Counted from the stretch's first letter, positions 19,745 through 28,522 are shown. The stretch is 64,000 bases of DNA from Ottowia thiooxydans DSM 14619 (GCF_000422885.1 NZ_AUGX01000010.1:310001-374000), one strand, 5' to 3'. The notes: a model not told the origin generated them from the letters alone. Program-made: numbers and translations.

Positions 19745-21487
19745 TCAAAACGCATAGGTGAGCGACATGTAGGGAGACACCCTGGCGCTGCGAAAGCCCG
19801 AGGGCTTGGCAATCGGCATGGCGAGCACGAGATCAAGGTGAATCTGGCGCCATTGCGAACGCACGCCCAGCGCAACACCCGCGAGGTGTCGGCCGATAAG
19901 TTGCGCGCTGGAAGGTCCCCAAACACGACCTATATCCACCGCTAGATAGCCCATTGCAGGCAAGCTGCCGATCTGCAGTGGCATGGTTAATTCGTTACGC
20001 CACGCAAAGCCGCTTTCGGCGAGAAGCGTGGAGGTACCGTCGAAGCCGCGCACAGTGCCTCGACTGCCAATGCTGAATTGGTCCAGCGTGAGCGTGGTGT
20101 CCTTGGTGTATTGGAGCCTCACACTGCTGCGCAGGCCTATCGGACGAACCGCCTGCCCGGGCTGTGCGCTTGCACGACGATTGAGCAGATCGGGTACATC
20201 AAGCGCCACACTGGCATTCCAGATCTGAGGGCGCAAGGTAAGGCCCAGCGAAATTTGCCGGTCGTAATCAGGCTCTGCGCCAAACCATCCCATGCCCTTG
20301 CGAAAAGAGAGTTCAGCATCCAGGCTAGCGCGCCTGAAGAGGTGCTTGTAGTTGAGGCCCAGATTGGCGAAGCTGTTACGCCGGTTTTGCACGACCAACT
20401 CAACGTCATCTATGAAGCTGCGCGCGCGCCGAATCGAAACCCCACCAAACAAGCCCATTTTGCTCGACTGGTTACGCCAGACGGTGCGGTCCCAGCGCAG
20501 ATCGATACCGTGGCTGCGCCCGCTTGAAGTCACCGATGCCGTGGTGAGTTGCACCTGCTGTGCAAACCTGGTGGCATTGGCGCTTAGCGTAAACAGGTTG
20601 TATCCCCAGGGGATGCTGTAGCTCAAGCCCAAAGATTGGCTGCGATGGTCTGCGCCGGGGTTTTTCAGGTTCGTGTTGACGCTGGCGCTGATGAGGTCAT
20701 TCAAGCCGGTGGGGTTGTCGAACGCGACGTTGGCGCTCAATTGGGGACGCCCCAGAGCGGGACTGCCTGAGTTATCCAGTGTGAGCCCGCCACGCAACCG
20801 GGAGCCTGTGGGCTTGCTCACAATACGGACCACGCTGGTATCCGGCTCTTGACCGGGTTCAAGCTGAGTTTGAACCACCCGACTAGATAGCCGGTTCATT
20901 TGCTCGACCCCCTGATCAAGATTCCGAACATTCAGCAGATCACCTGAGGCGATGGGAAATGCGCCCTCCCAAAACAGGCCCCTCTCACCTTCTACGGCAG
21001 CAATGCGCCCTGCATGCAGTTGGATGTGCAACGTGCCGTCGGTCAGGTTCTGCGGTGGCAAAGTGACTTTGCTGGTGGCATAACCGGCCTCCAACAAGGC
21101 GCCATCCAGTGCCGAGGCAAGTTGACGTATTCCTTGCACGCCCAGGCACGATTGCAGCCAAGGTTTGGCGGCATCGCGCAACCATTCGAACTTCTCAACC
21201 ATCGGCCCCGACAGCTCGATGCGCTGGATATCAAAGCAAGGTGTCTCGCGTGGAATTTCACCAACAACCGCCTTAGGGCCGGGCGGCTGCAGGGCATCGC
21301 GCGCGGGCTCGCTGGGTTGCTCCTGCAAGCGCTGGGTTTCTCGCCTCAAGCCCTCCTCAATGATTCGCGCAGGGGCAACTGGCGGCGCATTCTGCGCAGC
21401 AACGGGCGCAACAACGCTAACCATCGCCCAGAACCGCAATAACGCACCTAACCCACCTAACGCAAGCTGACCCACCTTCCTCGCCAC
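19745..21487 (-). CDS. TpsB/FhaC-type outer membrane transporter for the exoprotein
   Basis: A 580-residue Omp85-superfamily protein that threads the exoprotein across the outer membrane. It has a signal peptide ending APVAAQ and a helix rich in Glu/Arg/Gln (EEGLRRETQRLQEQ), as in FhaC H1. Two POTRA domains (about 80-240) contain FDIQRIELSG and RIVSKPTGSRLRGG. A 16-strand barrel follows, with the conserved lid-loop motif VRGFDG (VRGY box) near residue 485 and a terminal phenylalanine needed for BAM recognition. Translation starts at GTG 21487 behind AAAGGAGA, 6 bases away. The exoprotein ATG lies 38 bases after its stop, so the two are surely one operon. A second, very similar copy lies at 50952-52727. 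Confidence 0.95.
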   Translation of the reverse strand: MARKVGQLALGGLGALLRFWAMVSVVAPVAAQNAPPVAPARIIEEGLRRETQRLQEQPSEPARDALQPPGPKAVVGEIPRETPCFDIQRIELSGPMVEKFEWLRDAAKPWLQSCLGVQGIRQLASALDGALLEAGYATSKVTLPPQNLTDGTLHIQLHAGRIAAVEGERGLFWEGAFPIASGDLLNVRNLDQGVEQMNRLSSRVVQTQLEPGQEPDTSVVRIVSKPTGSRLRGGLTLDNSGSPALGRPQLSANVAFDNPTGLNDLISASVNTNLKNPGADHRSQSLGLSYSIPWGYNLFTLSANATRFAQQVQLTTASVTSSGRSHGIDLRWDRTVWRNQSSKMGLFGGVSIRRARSFIDDVELVVQNRRNSFANLGLNYKHLFRRASLDAELSFRKGMGWFGAEPDYDRQISLGLTLRPQIWNASVALDVPDLLNRRASAQPGQAVRPIGLRSSVRLQYTKDTTLTLDQFSIGSRGTVRGFDGTSTLLAESGFAWRNELTMPLQIGSLPAMGYLAVDIGRVWGPSSAQLIGRHLAGVALGVRSQWRQIHLDLVLAMPIAKPSGFRSARVSPYMSLTYAF

Positions 21488-21853
21488 ACCCTCTCCTTTA
21501 CCGAATAATTTTTTATTAGTTAGCTCATACCGAGATCAATGCGCGTGAATACTTGATTCGACACGATTGAAAAAACTGTAAGCGCACGTAGCGCCAAATA
21601 GACGCTTTGAGCTCAGCGTCTGAAGAATTCAACGAGTGTTAAGGGAGTAATGCACACTCCCGCGATGCGGAGGATGCGTCTTTTGAAATCGCAAATTGAT
21701 ATGAGTCAAAAAATGCGACGGCTCAGCTCTTGCTCGCCAGACTTTAGCAATGCGTTACGGCTATGTTTTTTTTTGAAACTTGACCTGAAAGTGCTCACTG
21801 CAACTTTGCCGTCAATTACTCCGTAGCGATGGGAGGGGTGGCATGGCTGCCAG
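21488..21853 (-). promoter_or_regulatory. Upstream region of the TpsB-TpsA operon (about 365 bp, no gene)
   Basis: The gap between the TpsB start and the truncated RES gene is AT-rich next to TpsB and contains no convincing coding frame. The ribosome-binding site AAAGGAGA ends 6 bases before the GTG at 21487. A TTGATC hexamer about 17 bases from ATAAAA on the minus strand, around 21510-21540, is a possible sigma-70 promoter but is only a visual guess. No Bvg-type direct heptad repeats were seen. Short frames here are not supported by any recognisable protein similarity. Confidence 0.4.
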
Positions 21854-22183
21854 CTACCAGAGTGCCTGCGGGCGTTCCGGCCGACGCAGGTATACCTTGG
21901 GCACCAATACTTCTGTGGTGCTTCCACCTGCCGAGGTAACGGTGTCTTTGACCAGCAACACCTCATCGTGCAGGACAGTTTCTGCGAGGGCCGTGTCCAA
22001 CTGCTGGCCGCAGTAGCATGTCCCGAAGTGTTTCTTGGGATCGTCAAACCGGTAGGCTGCGTGCCTTCCAAAGTACGGCTCATCGGTGTTTCGCCGGCCA
22101 ATTCTCTTGAGCGACGTGACGGCGATTTCCTTGATGTGCAGAGGGAGATCAGAGAAGTCGGTGGCTGGTGGTTGAAGCGGCAT
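21854..22183 (-). pseudogene. RES-domain toxin, truncated and fused in frame to a fragment of the exoprotein
   Basis: Residues 1-74 are the N-terminal half of a RES toxin, a NAD-degrading fold related to ADP-ribosyltransferases. Visible motifs are RIGRRNTDEPYFGR, AAYRFDDP, FGTCYCG and ALAETVLHDE. After this the frame passes directly into VLLVKDTVT and STTEVLVPKVYLRRP, the Tyr-rich-domain segment of the exoprotein, and then stops. At DNA level 21879-21968 matches 9481-9570 at 84 of 90 positions. A normal RES toxin needs about 70 further residues after the ETVLHD strand, so NADase activity is probably lost. It follows its antitoxin gene by 5 bases. Confidence 0.75.
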
Positions 22184-22188
22184 GAAAC

Positions 22189-22866
22189 TCAGGCCGGGGT
22201 CGGTACTTCAGCGAAGGCGGCGGCGACGTCCTTGACCTTGGCAACGCGGCCAGCGGCCAGCGCCTGAAGCGGTGTGTCTCCACCCAGGGATCCCTTGCGG
22301 GTCAGGAAAAACTGCAGCTTGGAGCCTCCTGGCAGCTCGCCAAGCACTTTGGTCACAGCTTCCAGGTGTTTGCGGTCGTAGCGTGAATCACCATAGAACG
22401 CAGGGAAGTAACGCTCCGCTTTGTGGGTCAGATAAAAAACACGATGGCCTTCCGCTGCCTTCCAAACCGCCTGCCGGCTAGCCCAGCCCATCAAGTTCTG
22501 GAATTCGACGGGCGTCAGCAGTTGCCCCTTGTTGATCATGGCTTCGGTGGTGTCCAGATCCCAGACCGTTTTAACGTCTTTCTGATGGGTTGCAGCTGGG
22601 TCCGCAAGTTTGGCCACGTCGGATGTCGGCATTCGAGGCGGGGCCGAGGGTGCGCTGACAGTGACCACTCGCAAGACTTTGACGGTTTGCTCCAACTCGT
22701 CTAAAACACTCGCCAACTCCTGGCGAAAGTACAGCTTTGCGCTCTTGCCGCTGCCCAAAGGCGCGTTGAAGATACGCGCGGCCTCTTTGTTGACCTCGCG
22801 AATGTGGTCGACAAACGCGGGAATGTCGATTTTTTTCTTGACAAGTGCTCGGGCTGAGGTGGGCAT
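22189..22866 (-). CDS. Antitoxin of the RES toxin pair (Xre/MbcA/ParS-like)
   Basis: 225 residues from the ATG at 22866, chosen because AGGAG lies 7 bases upstream; a longer frame from 22941 has no such site. The C-terminal third (TPVEFQNLMGWASRQAVWKA, then VLGELPGGSKLQFFLTRKGSLGG and TPLQALAAGRV) has the helix layout and L-x-x-G-x-TP-x-x-A/L ending of antitoxins that cap RES toxins. The N-terminal half is basic and Pro-rich and may contain the DNA-binding part. The RES gene follows after 5 bases. Autoregulation is suggested by a perfect palindrome just upstream. With the toxin broken, the gene may be retained as an immunity function or be in decay. Confidence 0.7.
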   Translation of the reverse strand: MPTSARALVKKKIDIPAFVDHIREVNKEAARIFNAPLGSGKSAKLYFRQELASVLDELEQTVKVLRVVTVSAPSAPPRMPTSDVAKLADPAATHQKDVKTVWDLDTTEAMINKGQLLTPVEFQNLMGWASRQAVWKAAEGHRVFYLTHKAERYFPAFYGDSRYDRKHLEAVTKVLGELPGGSKLQFFLTRKGSLGGDTPLQALAAGRVAKVKDVAAAFAEVPTPA

Positions 22867-22897
22867 GCGGCGGCTCCTTTTGAAGCTTTCAATGTAG

Positions 22898-22915
22898 CGA
22901 AGTTTGTCAACTTCG
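22898..22915. promoter_or_regulatory. Palindromic operator candidate upstream of the RES antitoxin gene
   Basis: CGAAGTT and AACTTCG form a perfect 7-bp inverted repeat around a TGTC spacer, 32 bases upstream of the chosen antitoxin start. Toxin-antitoxin operons of this class are usually repressed by the antitoxin binding such palindromes. The link is an inference from position. Confidence 0.4.
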
Positions 22916-22929
22916 TCAACCATGTCACC

Positions 22930-23270
22930 TGCGACATCCAATTATCCTGAGCCGATCACAAGATCTTGTGATCGTTGTCTTTCTGATGACCTTGATCCCC
23001 CTCCCATTAGGGGCGGGCTGCGCGCAGCCGGTCAATCGGAGGGGGCACGCTAAGCGCCACCATGGACACGCCGCTTGCCCCCTTCCCCACCTTCCCCTAC
23101 GCCGGGCGCCCCCAGCGGGGGAAGGAGTAAAACCAGCTCATAGTCTGGGGTTCTGGAGCTCAAGCCGGCAGGCGCGTCATCATTAATCGCTCTCCGAGGG
23201 AGAGAGGTAAAAATGCTACGCAAGAGAGCGTGAAATAGATAGGTCTCACGCCTCAATCGTCGAAACGACT
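22930..23270. repeat. Intergenic region with a Comamonadaceae-type GC-rich repeat
   Basis: No gene is visible. Positions 23069-23134 (from CGCCGCTTGCCCCC to GCGGGGGAAGGAGTAAAACC) reappear, inverted and lacking about 15 internal bases, at 48954-49004. The right end contains a C-run/G-run hairpin around CCCCCAGCGGGGG. The function is unknown; such elements often lie between genes as transcript-end or REP-like sequences. Confidence 0.55.
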
Positions 23271-24227
23271 TTATGCCAGCAGCCTGGCCTTGGCTTCCTG
23301 GTACTCGCGCTTCAAGCGGGCGGTCAATTCAGCAGCGCTCACCACTTCCTTGATCGCGCCAATGCCTTGGCCGCAGCCCCAGATGTCTTTCCAGGCTTTG
23401 GCCGAGCCGCCGCCGGCGAAATTCATTTTGCTGGGGTCGCTTTGTGGCAGATTCTCTGGGTCCATGCCGGCATTGCGGATGCTGCCTTTCAGGTAGTTAC
23501 CCAGCACACCGGTGTAGAAATTGCTGTAGACGATGTCGTCTGAGTTGCTTTCGCAGATCATCTTCTTGTAGTCCTCTACTGCGCGCGCTTCGTGCGTGGC
23601 AATGTAGGCGGAACCGATGTAGGCAAAATCTGCACCCATGGCCTGCGCCGCCAGAACGGCGCCGCCTGAAGCGATGGAGCCAGACAGGGCCAAGGGGCCG
23701 TCAAACCATTGGCGAATTTCCTGGATCATGGCGAATGGGCTCTTGGTGCTGGCATGGCCGCCTGCACCTGCTGCCACGGCGATCAGGCCGTCTGCGCCTT
23801 TTTCAATAGCCTTGCGAGCAAAGACGTTGCTGATCACGTCATGCATCACCACACCGCCCCATGAATGCACTGCCTGGTTCACGTCTTCACGAGCACCCAG
23901 GCTGGTAATGATGACTGGAACCTTGTACTTGGCGCACAAGGCCATGTCTTCCTCCAACCGATCATTGCTTTTGTGCACGATCTGGTTGATGGCAAAAGGC
24001 GCGGCCAGATTGTCTGGGTTGGCTTTGTCCCAGGCGGCAAGCGCTTCTGTGATTTCCGCCAGCCATTCATCCAGCTGCGCGGCCGGGCGGGCATTGAGCG
24101 CAGGCATGGAACCAACAACGCCAGAGGTGCATTGGGCGATCACCAGCTGGGGATTGCTGACGATGAACAATGGTGAACCGATCACAGGGAACTTCAACTT
24201 GGCAAGCACCGGAGGCAGTTTTGACAT
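23271..24227 (-). CDS. Nitronate monooxygenase / 2-nitropropane dioxygenase family flavoprotein
   Basis: 318 residues with the TIM-barrel layout of FMN-dependent nitronate monooxygenases, which oxidise propionate-3-nitronate and other nitronates to aldehydes and nitrite. Visible motifs are an N-terminal strand PVIGSPLFIVS, the AGAGGHAST loop carrying the conserved histidine (about residue 153), SGSIASGGAVLAAQAMGADFAYIGS for FMN-phosphate binding (about 182-205), and TGVLGNYLKGS. Length fits the class. Family members also act as enoyl reductases, so substrate assignment is tentative. It lies downstream of the acyl-CoA dehydrogenase gene on the same strand, but separated by 350 bases containing a large inverted repeat, so coupling is doubtful. 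Confidence 0.88.
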   Translation of the reverse strand: MSKLPPVLAKLKFPVIGSPLFIVSNPQLVIAQCTSGVVGSMPALNARPAAQLDEWLAEITEALAAWDKANPDNLAAPFAINQIVHKSNDRLEEDMALCAKYKVPVIITSLGAREDVNQAVHSWGGVVMHDVISNVFARKAIEKGADGLIAVAAGAGGHASTKSPFAMIQEIRQWFDGPLALSGSIASGGAVLAAQAMGADFAYIGSAYIATHEARAVEDYKKMICESNSDDIVYSNFYTGVLGNYLKGSIRNAGMDPENLPQSDPSKMNFAGGGSAKAWKDIWGCGQGIGAIKEVVSAAELTARLKREYQEAKARLLA

Positions 24228-24314
24228 GAGGACGCTCTTTTTTAGTGAATGAATTTAGGATCTAGTCTCGATCAGATGGCTCTGCGAGCCTCCGATTGAC
24301 GACACTAGGGGATG

Positions 24315-24477
24315 AAGGGCTCATTCGGAAATAACTTGCACATTTGATTCATCGGATTCGGGCGATCTGCAGCGTTGCAAATCGTTTGTGTAGTTGGGCT
24401 ACACCGCACGCTTTGCGCCTTGCAGCTCATCCCGACTCCTCGGTCCAAATGCACAACCTACTCCCGAACGAACCCTT
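24315..24477 (-). repeat. Long imperfect inverted repeat (two 79-base arms, 5-base loop)
   Basis: Positions 24315-24393 are matched by the reverse complement of 24399-24477, with the tip GTGTAG-TTGGG-CTACAC. In the outer 31 bases the mismatches are nearly all ones that become G-U pairs in a minus-strand transcript, so an acyl-CoA dehydrogenase read-through RNA could fold into a rod of about 160 nucleotides. The rest of the 24228-24575 gap holds no gene. It could be a structured transcript end, a small regulatory RNA or a decayed transposon-like palindrome. Confidence 0.6.
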
Positions 24478-24575
24478 AGGCTTTTCGGAGATGACCCGCC
24501 TAGTATTGGCAGGATCACCCCTTCGGAATCAGCGAAACAGGGATAGGAATACGCAGAGATCTGGGTTTCAAATGG

Positions 24576-26381
24576 TCAGAACTCGTCGATCGCCAGCGCG
24601 GACACGCTTTGCGCGCCCTCAACAATGGCATCGCGAAGACCTGGCGCGCGTGTGAGGATGTGATCAGCGTAGAACCGTGCGGTGGTGATTTTGGCTTGCA
24701 TGAACACTTTTTCATGGCCTTTGGCCAACTGCTGTTCAGCCACCAGCAAGGCGCGGCCCATCTGCCAGCCAGCCACCAGATTGCCGGCCAGCATGAGGTA
24801 GGAAACGCTACCGGCGTAGGCAGCATTCGGATCACTCTTGGCCTGTGCAGCTATGTAGTTCACCACGTCCGTAAAGGCGTTTCTAGCGGCGGCCAGGCGT
24901 TTGCCTACGGCCTGGGCATCAGCGCTGCCGGCAGCCAGTTCTTTCTCAGTGACCTCAATCTGCGCAGCCAGGCCCAAGGCGGTCTGCCCGCCATCACGCG
25001 CTGTTTTGCGCCCGACCAGGTCATTGGCCTGAATGGCGGTGGTGCCTTCGTAGATGGTCAGGATTTTGGCATCGCGGTAGTACTGCGCAGCGCCGGTTTC
25101 CTCTATGAAACCCATGCCGCCGTGCACTTGCACGCCAAGATTGGTGGCTTCCAGGCTCATCTCAGTGCTGTAGCCTTTAACCAGGGGCACCAGGAATTCG
25201 TAGAAAGTCTGGTTTTCGCGGCGCACTTCTGCATCGGGGTGCTGGTGCGCGGCATCGTAGGCTGCGGCGGCCACGCTGGCCATGGCGCGGCTGCCCTCAG
25301 TCAAAGCGCGCATGGTCATCAACATACGGCGCACGTCCGGGTGGTGAATGATGGTTGCGCTGCCTTTCACGCTTCCGTCAACCGGGCGGCTTTGTACGCG
25401 CTCCTTGGCGAAGGCGGCAGCTTTTTGATAGGCCCTTTCCGCCACGGCAATACCTTGCACGCCCACTGCATAGCGGGCGGCGTTCATCATGATGAACATG
25501 TATTCAAGGCCTCGGTTCTCTTCGCCAACCAGGTAGCCTACTGCTCCGGGTTCTGAGGCCTCACCAATGCCATCTCCGAACTGCAGCACTGCAGTGGGGC
25601 TGGCCTTGATACCCATCTTATGTTCGATGCTGACGCAGTGAACGTCATTGCGGGCGCCAGGCGAGCCATCTGGCTTCACCAGGAACTTGGGCACCACGAA
25701 CAGACTGATGCCTTTAACGCCCTCAGGAGCGCCTGCCACGCGTGCGAGCGTCAAATGGACGATGTTCTCGGCCATATCATGCTCACCATAGGTGATGAAA
25801 ATCTTGGTGCCGAAGATTCTGTACGTGCCGTCAGGCTTTGGCTCGGCGCGGGTGCGCACCAGAGCCAGATCGCTACCCGCCTGAGGCTCGGTCAGGTTCA
25901 TGGTGCCGGTCCATTGACCAGCGACCAGTTTTTCCAGGTAGACGCTTTTCAGCTCGTCGCTCCCGGCTGTGAGCAGAGCCTCAATGGCGCCGTCTGTCAG
26001 AAGAGGGCACAGGGCGAAGCTGAGGTTGGCGGAATTGAGGATTTCTCCGCATGCCGCACCAATGGTCTTGGGCAAGCCTTGCCCGCCGAATTCTCCAGGA
26101 TGCTGCAGGCCCTGCCAGCCGCCTTCCGCATACTGCTTGAAGGCTTCCTTGAATCCGGGGGTGGTGGTTACCACGCCGTCCTTGAGTGAAGAAGGAGCAA
26201 GATCGCCTTCCACGTTGAGGGGTGCTGTAACGCCTTCGTTGAAGCGCGCGCACTCTTCAAGAACTGCTTGCGCCGTTTCCAGGCCTGCATCCTCGAAGCC
26301 GGGGATCAAGGCAATCTGGTCTATCCGTGCCAGATGCTCGATGTTGAACAGCATGTCCTTGACGGGTGCTTTGAAACTCAT
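24576..26381 (-). CDS. Acyl-CoA dehydrogenase, long C-terminally extended class
   Basis: A 601-residue FAD enzyme introducing the trans-2 double bond in acyl-CoA. After a short N-terminal extension beginning MSFKAPVKDMLF, the dehydrogenase core has the FAD-binding signature NLTEPQAGSDLALVRT (about 163-178) and the acyl-CoA dehydrogenase signature 2 QVHGGMGFIEETGAAQYYRD. The catalytic glutamate is in the loop YEGTTAIQANDL (about 458-470). A C-terminal helical extension after residue 480 marks the class related to AcdA/DmdC. Translation starts behind GGAGA 6 bases upstream. The electron-acceptor genes etfA and etfB lie just upstream on the same strand, but a strong terminator separates them, so this is a neighbouring rather than a co-transcribed gene. 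Confidence 0.94.
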   Translation of the reverse strand: MSFKAPVKDMLFNIEHLARIDQIALIPGFEDAGLETAQAVLEECARFNEGVTAPLNVEGDLAPSSLKDGVVTTTPGFKEAFKQYAEGGWQGLQHPGEFGGQGLPKTIGAACGEILNSANLSFALCPLLTDGAIEALLTAGSDELKSVYLEKLVAGQWTGTMNLTEPQAGSDLALVRTRAEPKPDGTYRIFGTKIFITYGEHDMAENIVHLTLARVAGAPEGVKGISLFVVPKFLVKPDGSPGARNDVHCVSIEHKMGIKASPTAVLQFGDGIGEASEPGAVGYLVGEENRGLEYMFIMMNAARYAVGVQGIAVAERAYQKAAAFAKERVQSRPVDGSVKGSATIIHHPDVRRMLMTMRALTEGSRAMASVAAAAYDAAHQHPDAEVRRENQTFYEFLVPLVKGYSTEMSLEATNLGVQVHGGMGFIEETGAAQYYRDAKILTIYEGTTAIQANDLVGRKTARDGGQTALGLAAQIEVTEKELAAGSADAQAVGKRLAAARNAFTDVVNYIAAQAKSDPNAAYAGSVSYLMLAGNLVAGWQMGRALLVAEQQLAKGHEKVFMQAKITTARFYADHILTRAPGLRDAIVEGAQSVSALAIDEF

Positions 26382-26452
26382 GTTGTCTCCGTAATTTCAA
26401 TTCTCAATCATCGCCATAGGGAGCGATTCATGCCTCGGCAAAATCCCGAAGC

Positions 26453-26487
26453 AAAAAAAACGGCGTCCGCACAACTGCTGAACGCCG
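26453..26487 (-). terminator. Rho-independent terminator after etfA
   Basis: On the minus strand CGGCGTTC pairs with GGACGCCG (one G-T wobble) around an 11-base loop, followed immediately by eight T residues. It lies about 40 bases beyond the etfA stop and ahead of the acyl-CoA dehydrogenase gene, so it should end the etfBA transcript. Confidence 0.85.
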
Positions 26488-26524
26488 CTTGGCCTAGGAG
26501 CAATGTTAGTTACCCCTAGAAGGA

Positions 26525-27457
26525 TCAGAGTGCTTTGGCGAGTTCGGGTACTGCGGTGAACAAATCAGCCACGAGACCGTAGTCGGCTACGCTGAAAATC
26601 GGGGCTTCTTCATCTTTGTTGATGGCCACGATCACTTTGGAGTCTTTCATGCCGGCCAAATGCTGGATGGCACCGGAGATGCCTGCAGCCACGTACAGCT
26701 GAGGAGCAACGATCTTGCCGGTTTGGCCGACTTGAAGGTCATTGGGCGCATAACCCGCATCCACCGCAGCGCGGCTGGCACCGATGGCAGCGCCCAGCTT
26801 GTCAGCCAGCGGAGTCATCACTTCCTGGAATTTCTCAGCACTGCCAAGCGCCCGGCCGCCGGAAACGACGATCTTGGCTGCGGTCAGTTCAGGACGGTCG
26901 TTCTTGGCCAGCTCTGCTTTCACAAAGGTGCTCTTGCCTGCGTCTGCAGCAGCAGCCACGGTTTCGACAGCCGCACTGCCGCCGCTGGTGGCTGCAGCAT
27001 CGAAGCCGGTGGTACGCACGGTGATCACTTTGACCTTGTCACCGCTTTGAACGGTGGCAATGGCGTTACCGGCGTAAATAGGACGCTCGAAGGTGTCTGG
27101 GCTGTCAACCTTGATGATGTCGCTGATCTGAGCCACATCCAGCTTGGCAGCCACGCGTGGAGCCACGTTCTTGCCGCTGGCGGTAGCTGGGAAAAGAATG
27201 TGCGAATAGTCGCCAGCGATGGCGAGCACCTGGGCGGCCACGTTTTCTGCCAGGCTGTGGCCAAACGCAGCGCTATCAGCGAGCAGTACTTTAGCGACGC
27301 CTGCTACTTTGGAGGCTGCATCAGCAGCGCCCTGGGCGTTGTGGCCAGCGACCAGCACGTGCACATCGCCTCCGCAGGCTACTGCGGCGGTAACGGCGTT
27401 GAGAGTGGCGCTTTTGATGCTGGCGTTATCGTGTTCAGCAATGACGAGAGTGGTCAT
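26525..27457 (-). CDS. etfA: Electron transfer flavoprotein alpha subunit
   Basis: 310 residues. EtfA with EtfB carries electrons from acyl-CoA dehydrogenases to ETF:quinone oxidoreductase. The N-terminal half is the ETF alpha/beta Rossmann-like domain, and the C-terminal half is the FAD-binding domain. Visible are [14 protein letters not shown], the signature [20 protein letters not shown] with [13 protein letters not shown], and the ending [20 protein letters not shown]. All key segments are intact. It lies 100 bases downstream of etfB, with a hairpin (GGCGTT/AACGCC) in the gap, and is followed by a rho-independent terminator. No catalytic oddities were seen. Confidence 0.96.
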   Translation of the reverse strand: MTTLVIAEHDNASIKSATLNAVTAAVACGGDVHVLVAGHNAQGAADAASKVAGVAKVLLADSAAFGHSLAENVAAQVLAIAGDYSHILFPATASGKNVAPRVAAKLDVAQISDIIKVDSPDTFERPIYAGNAIATVQSGDKVKVITVRTTGFDAAATSGGSAAVETVAAAADAGKSTFVKAELAKNDRPELTAAKIVVSGGRALGSAEKFQEVMTPLADKLGAAIGASRAAVDAGYAPNDLQVGQTGKIVAPQLYVAAGISGAIQHLAGMKDSKVIVAINKDEEAPIFSVADYGLVADLFTAVPELAKAL

Positions 27458-27557
27458 GTCTTCAAATCCTTGAGTTGGGCATTGGGCTTTCAGTGTTCTG
27501 TGGGATCTGCCGGCTTCTGGCGTTGAACGCTCAACGCCAAATGCTGGCAGAGTCGCA

Positions 27558-28307
27558 TCAGATCACCTTGGCTTCATTCCTGAGCTTGTCCACCAGGGTG
27601 GCAACATCTGGCACCTTGATGCCGGCGCCGCGCTTGGGAGGCTCAGCCACTTTCAGGGTTTTCAGGCGAGGAGCGACATCAACACCCAGGTCATCGGGCT
27701 TGAACACGTCGAGCTGCTTCTTCTTGGCCTTCATGATGTTGGGCAAAGTGACGTAGCGTGGCTCGTTCAGACGCAAGTCGGTCGTGATGACGGCTGGCAG
27801 GCTGATGGAGATGGTTTCAAGGCCGCCGTCTACCTCGCGGGTGACGCTGGCTTTGTCGCCTTCGATCTCTACCTTGCTGGCGAAAGTGGCCTGGGGCAGA
27901 TCCGCCAGAGCGGCGAGCATCTGGCCGGTTTGGTTGGCATCATCATCAATGGCTTGTTTGCCCAGAATGATGAGTTGGGGTTGTTCTTTGTCGACCAAGG
28001 CCTTGAGCAGCTTGGCAACGGCCAGGGGCTGCAGCTCCGCATCAGTTTCGACCAGAATGCCGCGATCAGCGCCAATGGCCATGGCTGTGCGCAAGGTTTC
28101 CTGGCACTTGGCATCGCCACAGGAGACCGCAATGATTTCCGTGACCACGCCCTTTTCTTTCAGGCGAACAGCCTCTTCGACGGCAATTTCGTCAAAGGGG
28201 TTCATACTCATCTTCACGTTCGCAATGTCTACACCTGTGCCGTCATTCTTGACACGCACTTTCACGTTGTAGTCCACCACGCGCTTGACGGCGACGAGTG
28301 CTTTCAT
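27558..28307 (-). CDS. etfB: Electron transfer flavoprotein beta subunit
   Basis: 249 residues, the expected length. It begins [20 protein letters not shown], contains the AMP-binding region [20 protein letters not shown] and [19 protein letters not shown], and has the ETF-beta signature [20 protein letters not shown] with [17 protein letters not shown]. Partner of EtfA in beta-oxidation electron transfer. The ATG has GGAG 9 bases upstream. The upstream intergenic region carries a perfect 12-base palindrome of TetR type, suggesting control with fatty-acid catabolism genes. Confidence 0.96.
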   Translation of the reverse strand: MKALVAVKRVVDYNVKVRVKNDGTGVDIANVKMSMNPFDEIAVEEAVRLKEKGVVTEIIAVSCGDAKCQETLRTAMAIGADRGILVETDAELQPLAVAKLLKALVDKEQPQLIILGKQAIDDDANQTGQMLAALADLPQATFASKVEIEGDKASVTREVDGGLETISISLPAVITTDLRLNEPRYVTLPNIMKAKKKQLDVFKPDDLGVDVAPRLKTLKVAEPPKRGAGIKVPDVATLVDKLRNEAKVI

Positions 28308-28416
28308 TTAAGACATCTCCTGCTGGTTTTGAAATACGTGACCGGGCGCGCTCTATGAGACGCCCCCACCGGCCTTAATCAAACATTCTAGTTCAGAGCT
28401 TGGCTCGCTTTTTGAG

Positions 28417-28438
28417 CGTGTCCTAATCTCAGGACACG
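28417..28438. other. Perfect inverted repeat upstream of etfB
   Basis: CGTGTCCT and AGGACACG flank a 6-base loop, between the end of the MscS-like gene and etfB. It lacks a T-run on the minus strand, so it is not a standard terminator; it could stabilise the etf leader RNA or bind a regulator. Confidence 0.4.
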
Positions 28439-28487
28439 TTCGCGACTCAACCCCGTAGGCATCTTGAACGCATATTAAGCGAAATTC

Positions 28488-28499
28488 GAACGATCGTTC
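28488..28499. promoter_or_regulatory. TetR-type palindrome upstream of etfBA
   Basis: GAACGATCGTTC is a perfect 12-base palindrome, about 180 bases upstream of the etfB start and just after the MscS-like gene. Palindromes of this form resemble operators of TetR-family regulators of fatty-acid degradation in betaproteobacteria (FadP-like). The identification rests on resemblance recalled from memory and on the etf context. Confidence 0.45.
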
Positions 28500-28522
28500 T
28501 TTTATTTTTACAAATTGCCCGA

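Noticed and set aside
21706-22101. A 131-codon minus-strand frame overlapping the RES chimera
   Set aside because: It lies in a different frame from the recognisable RES and exoprotein segments and has no similarity of its own.
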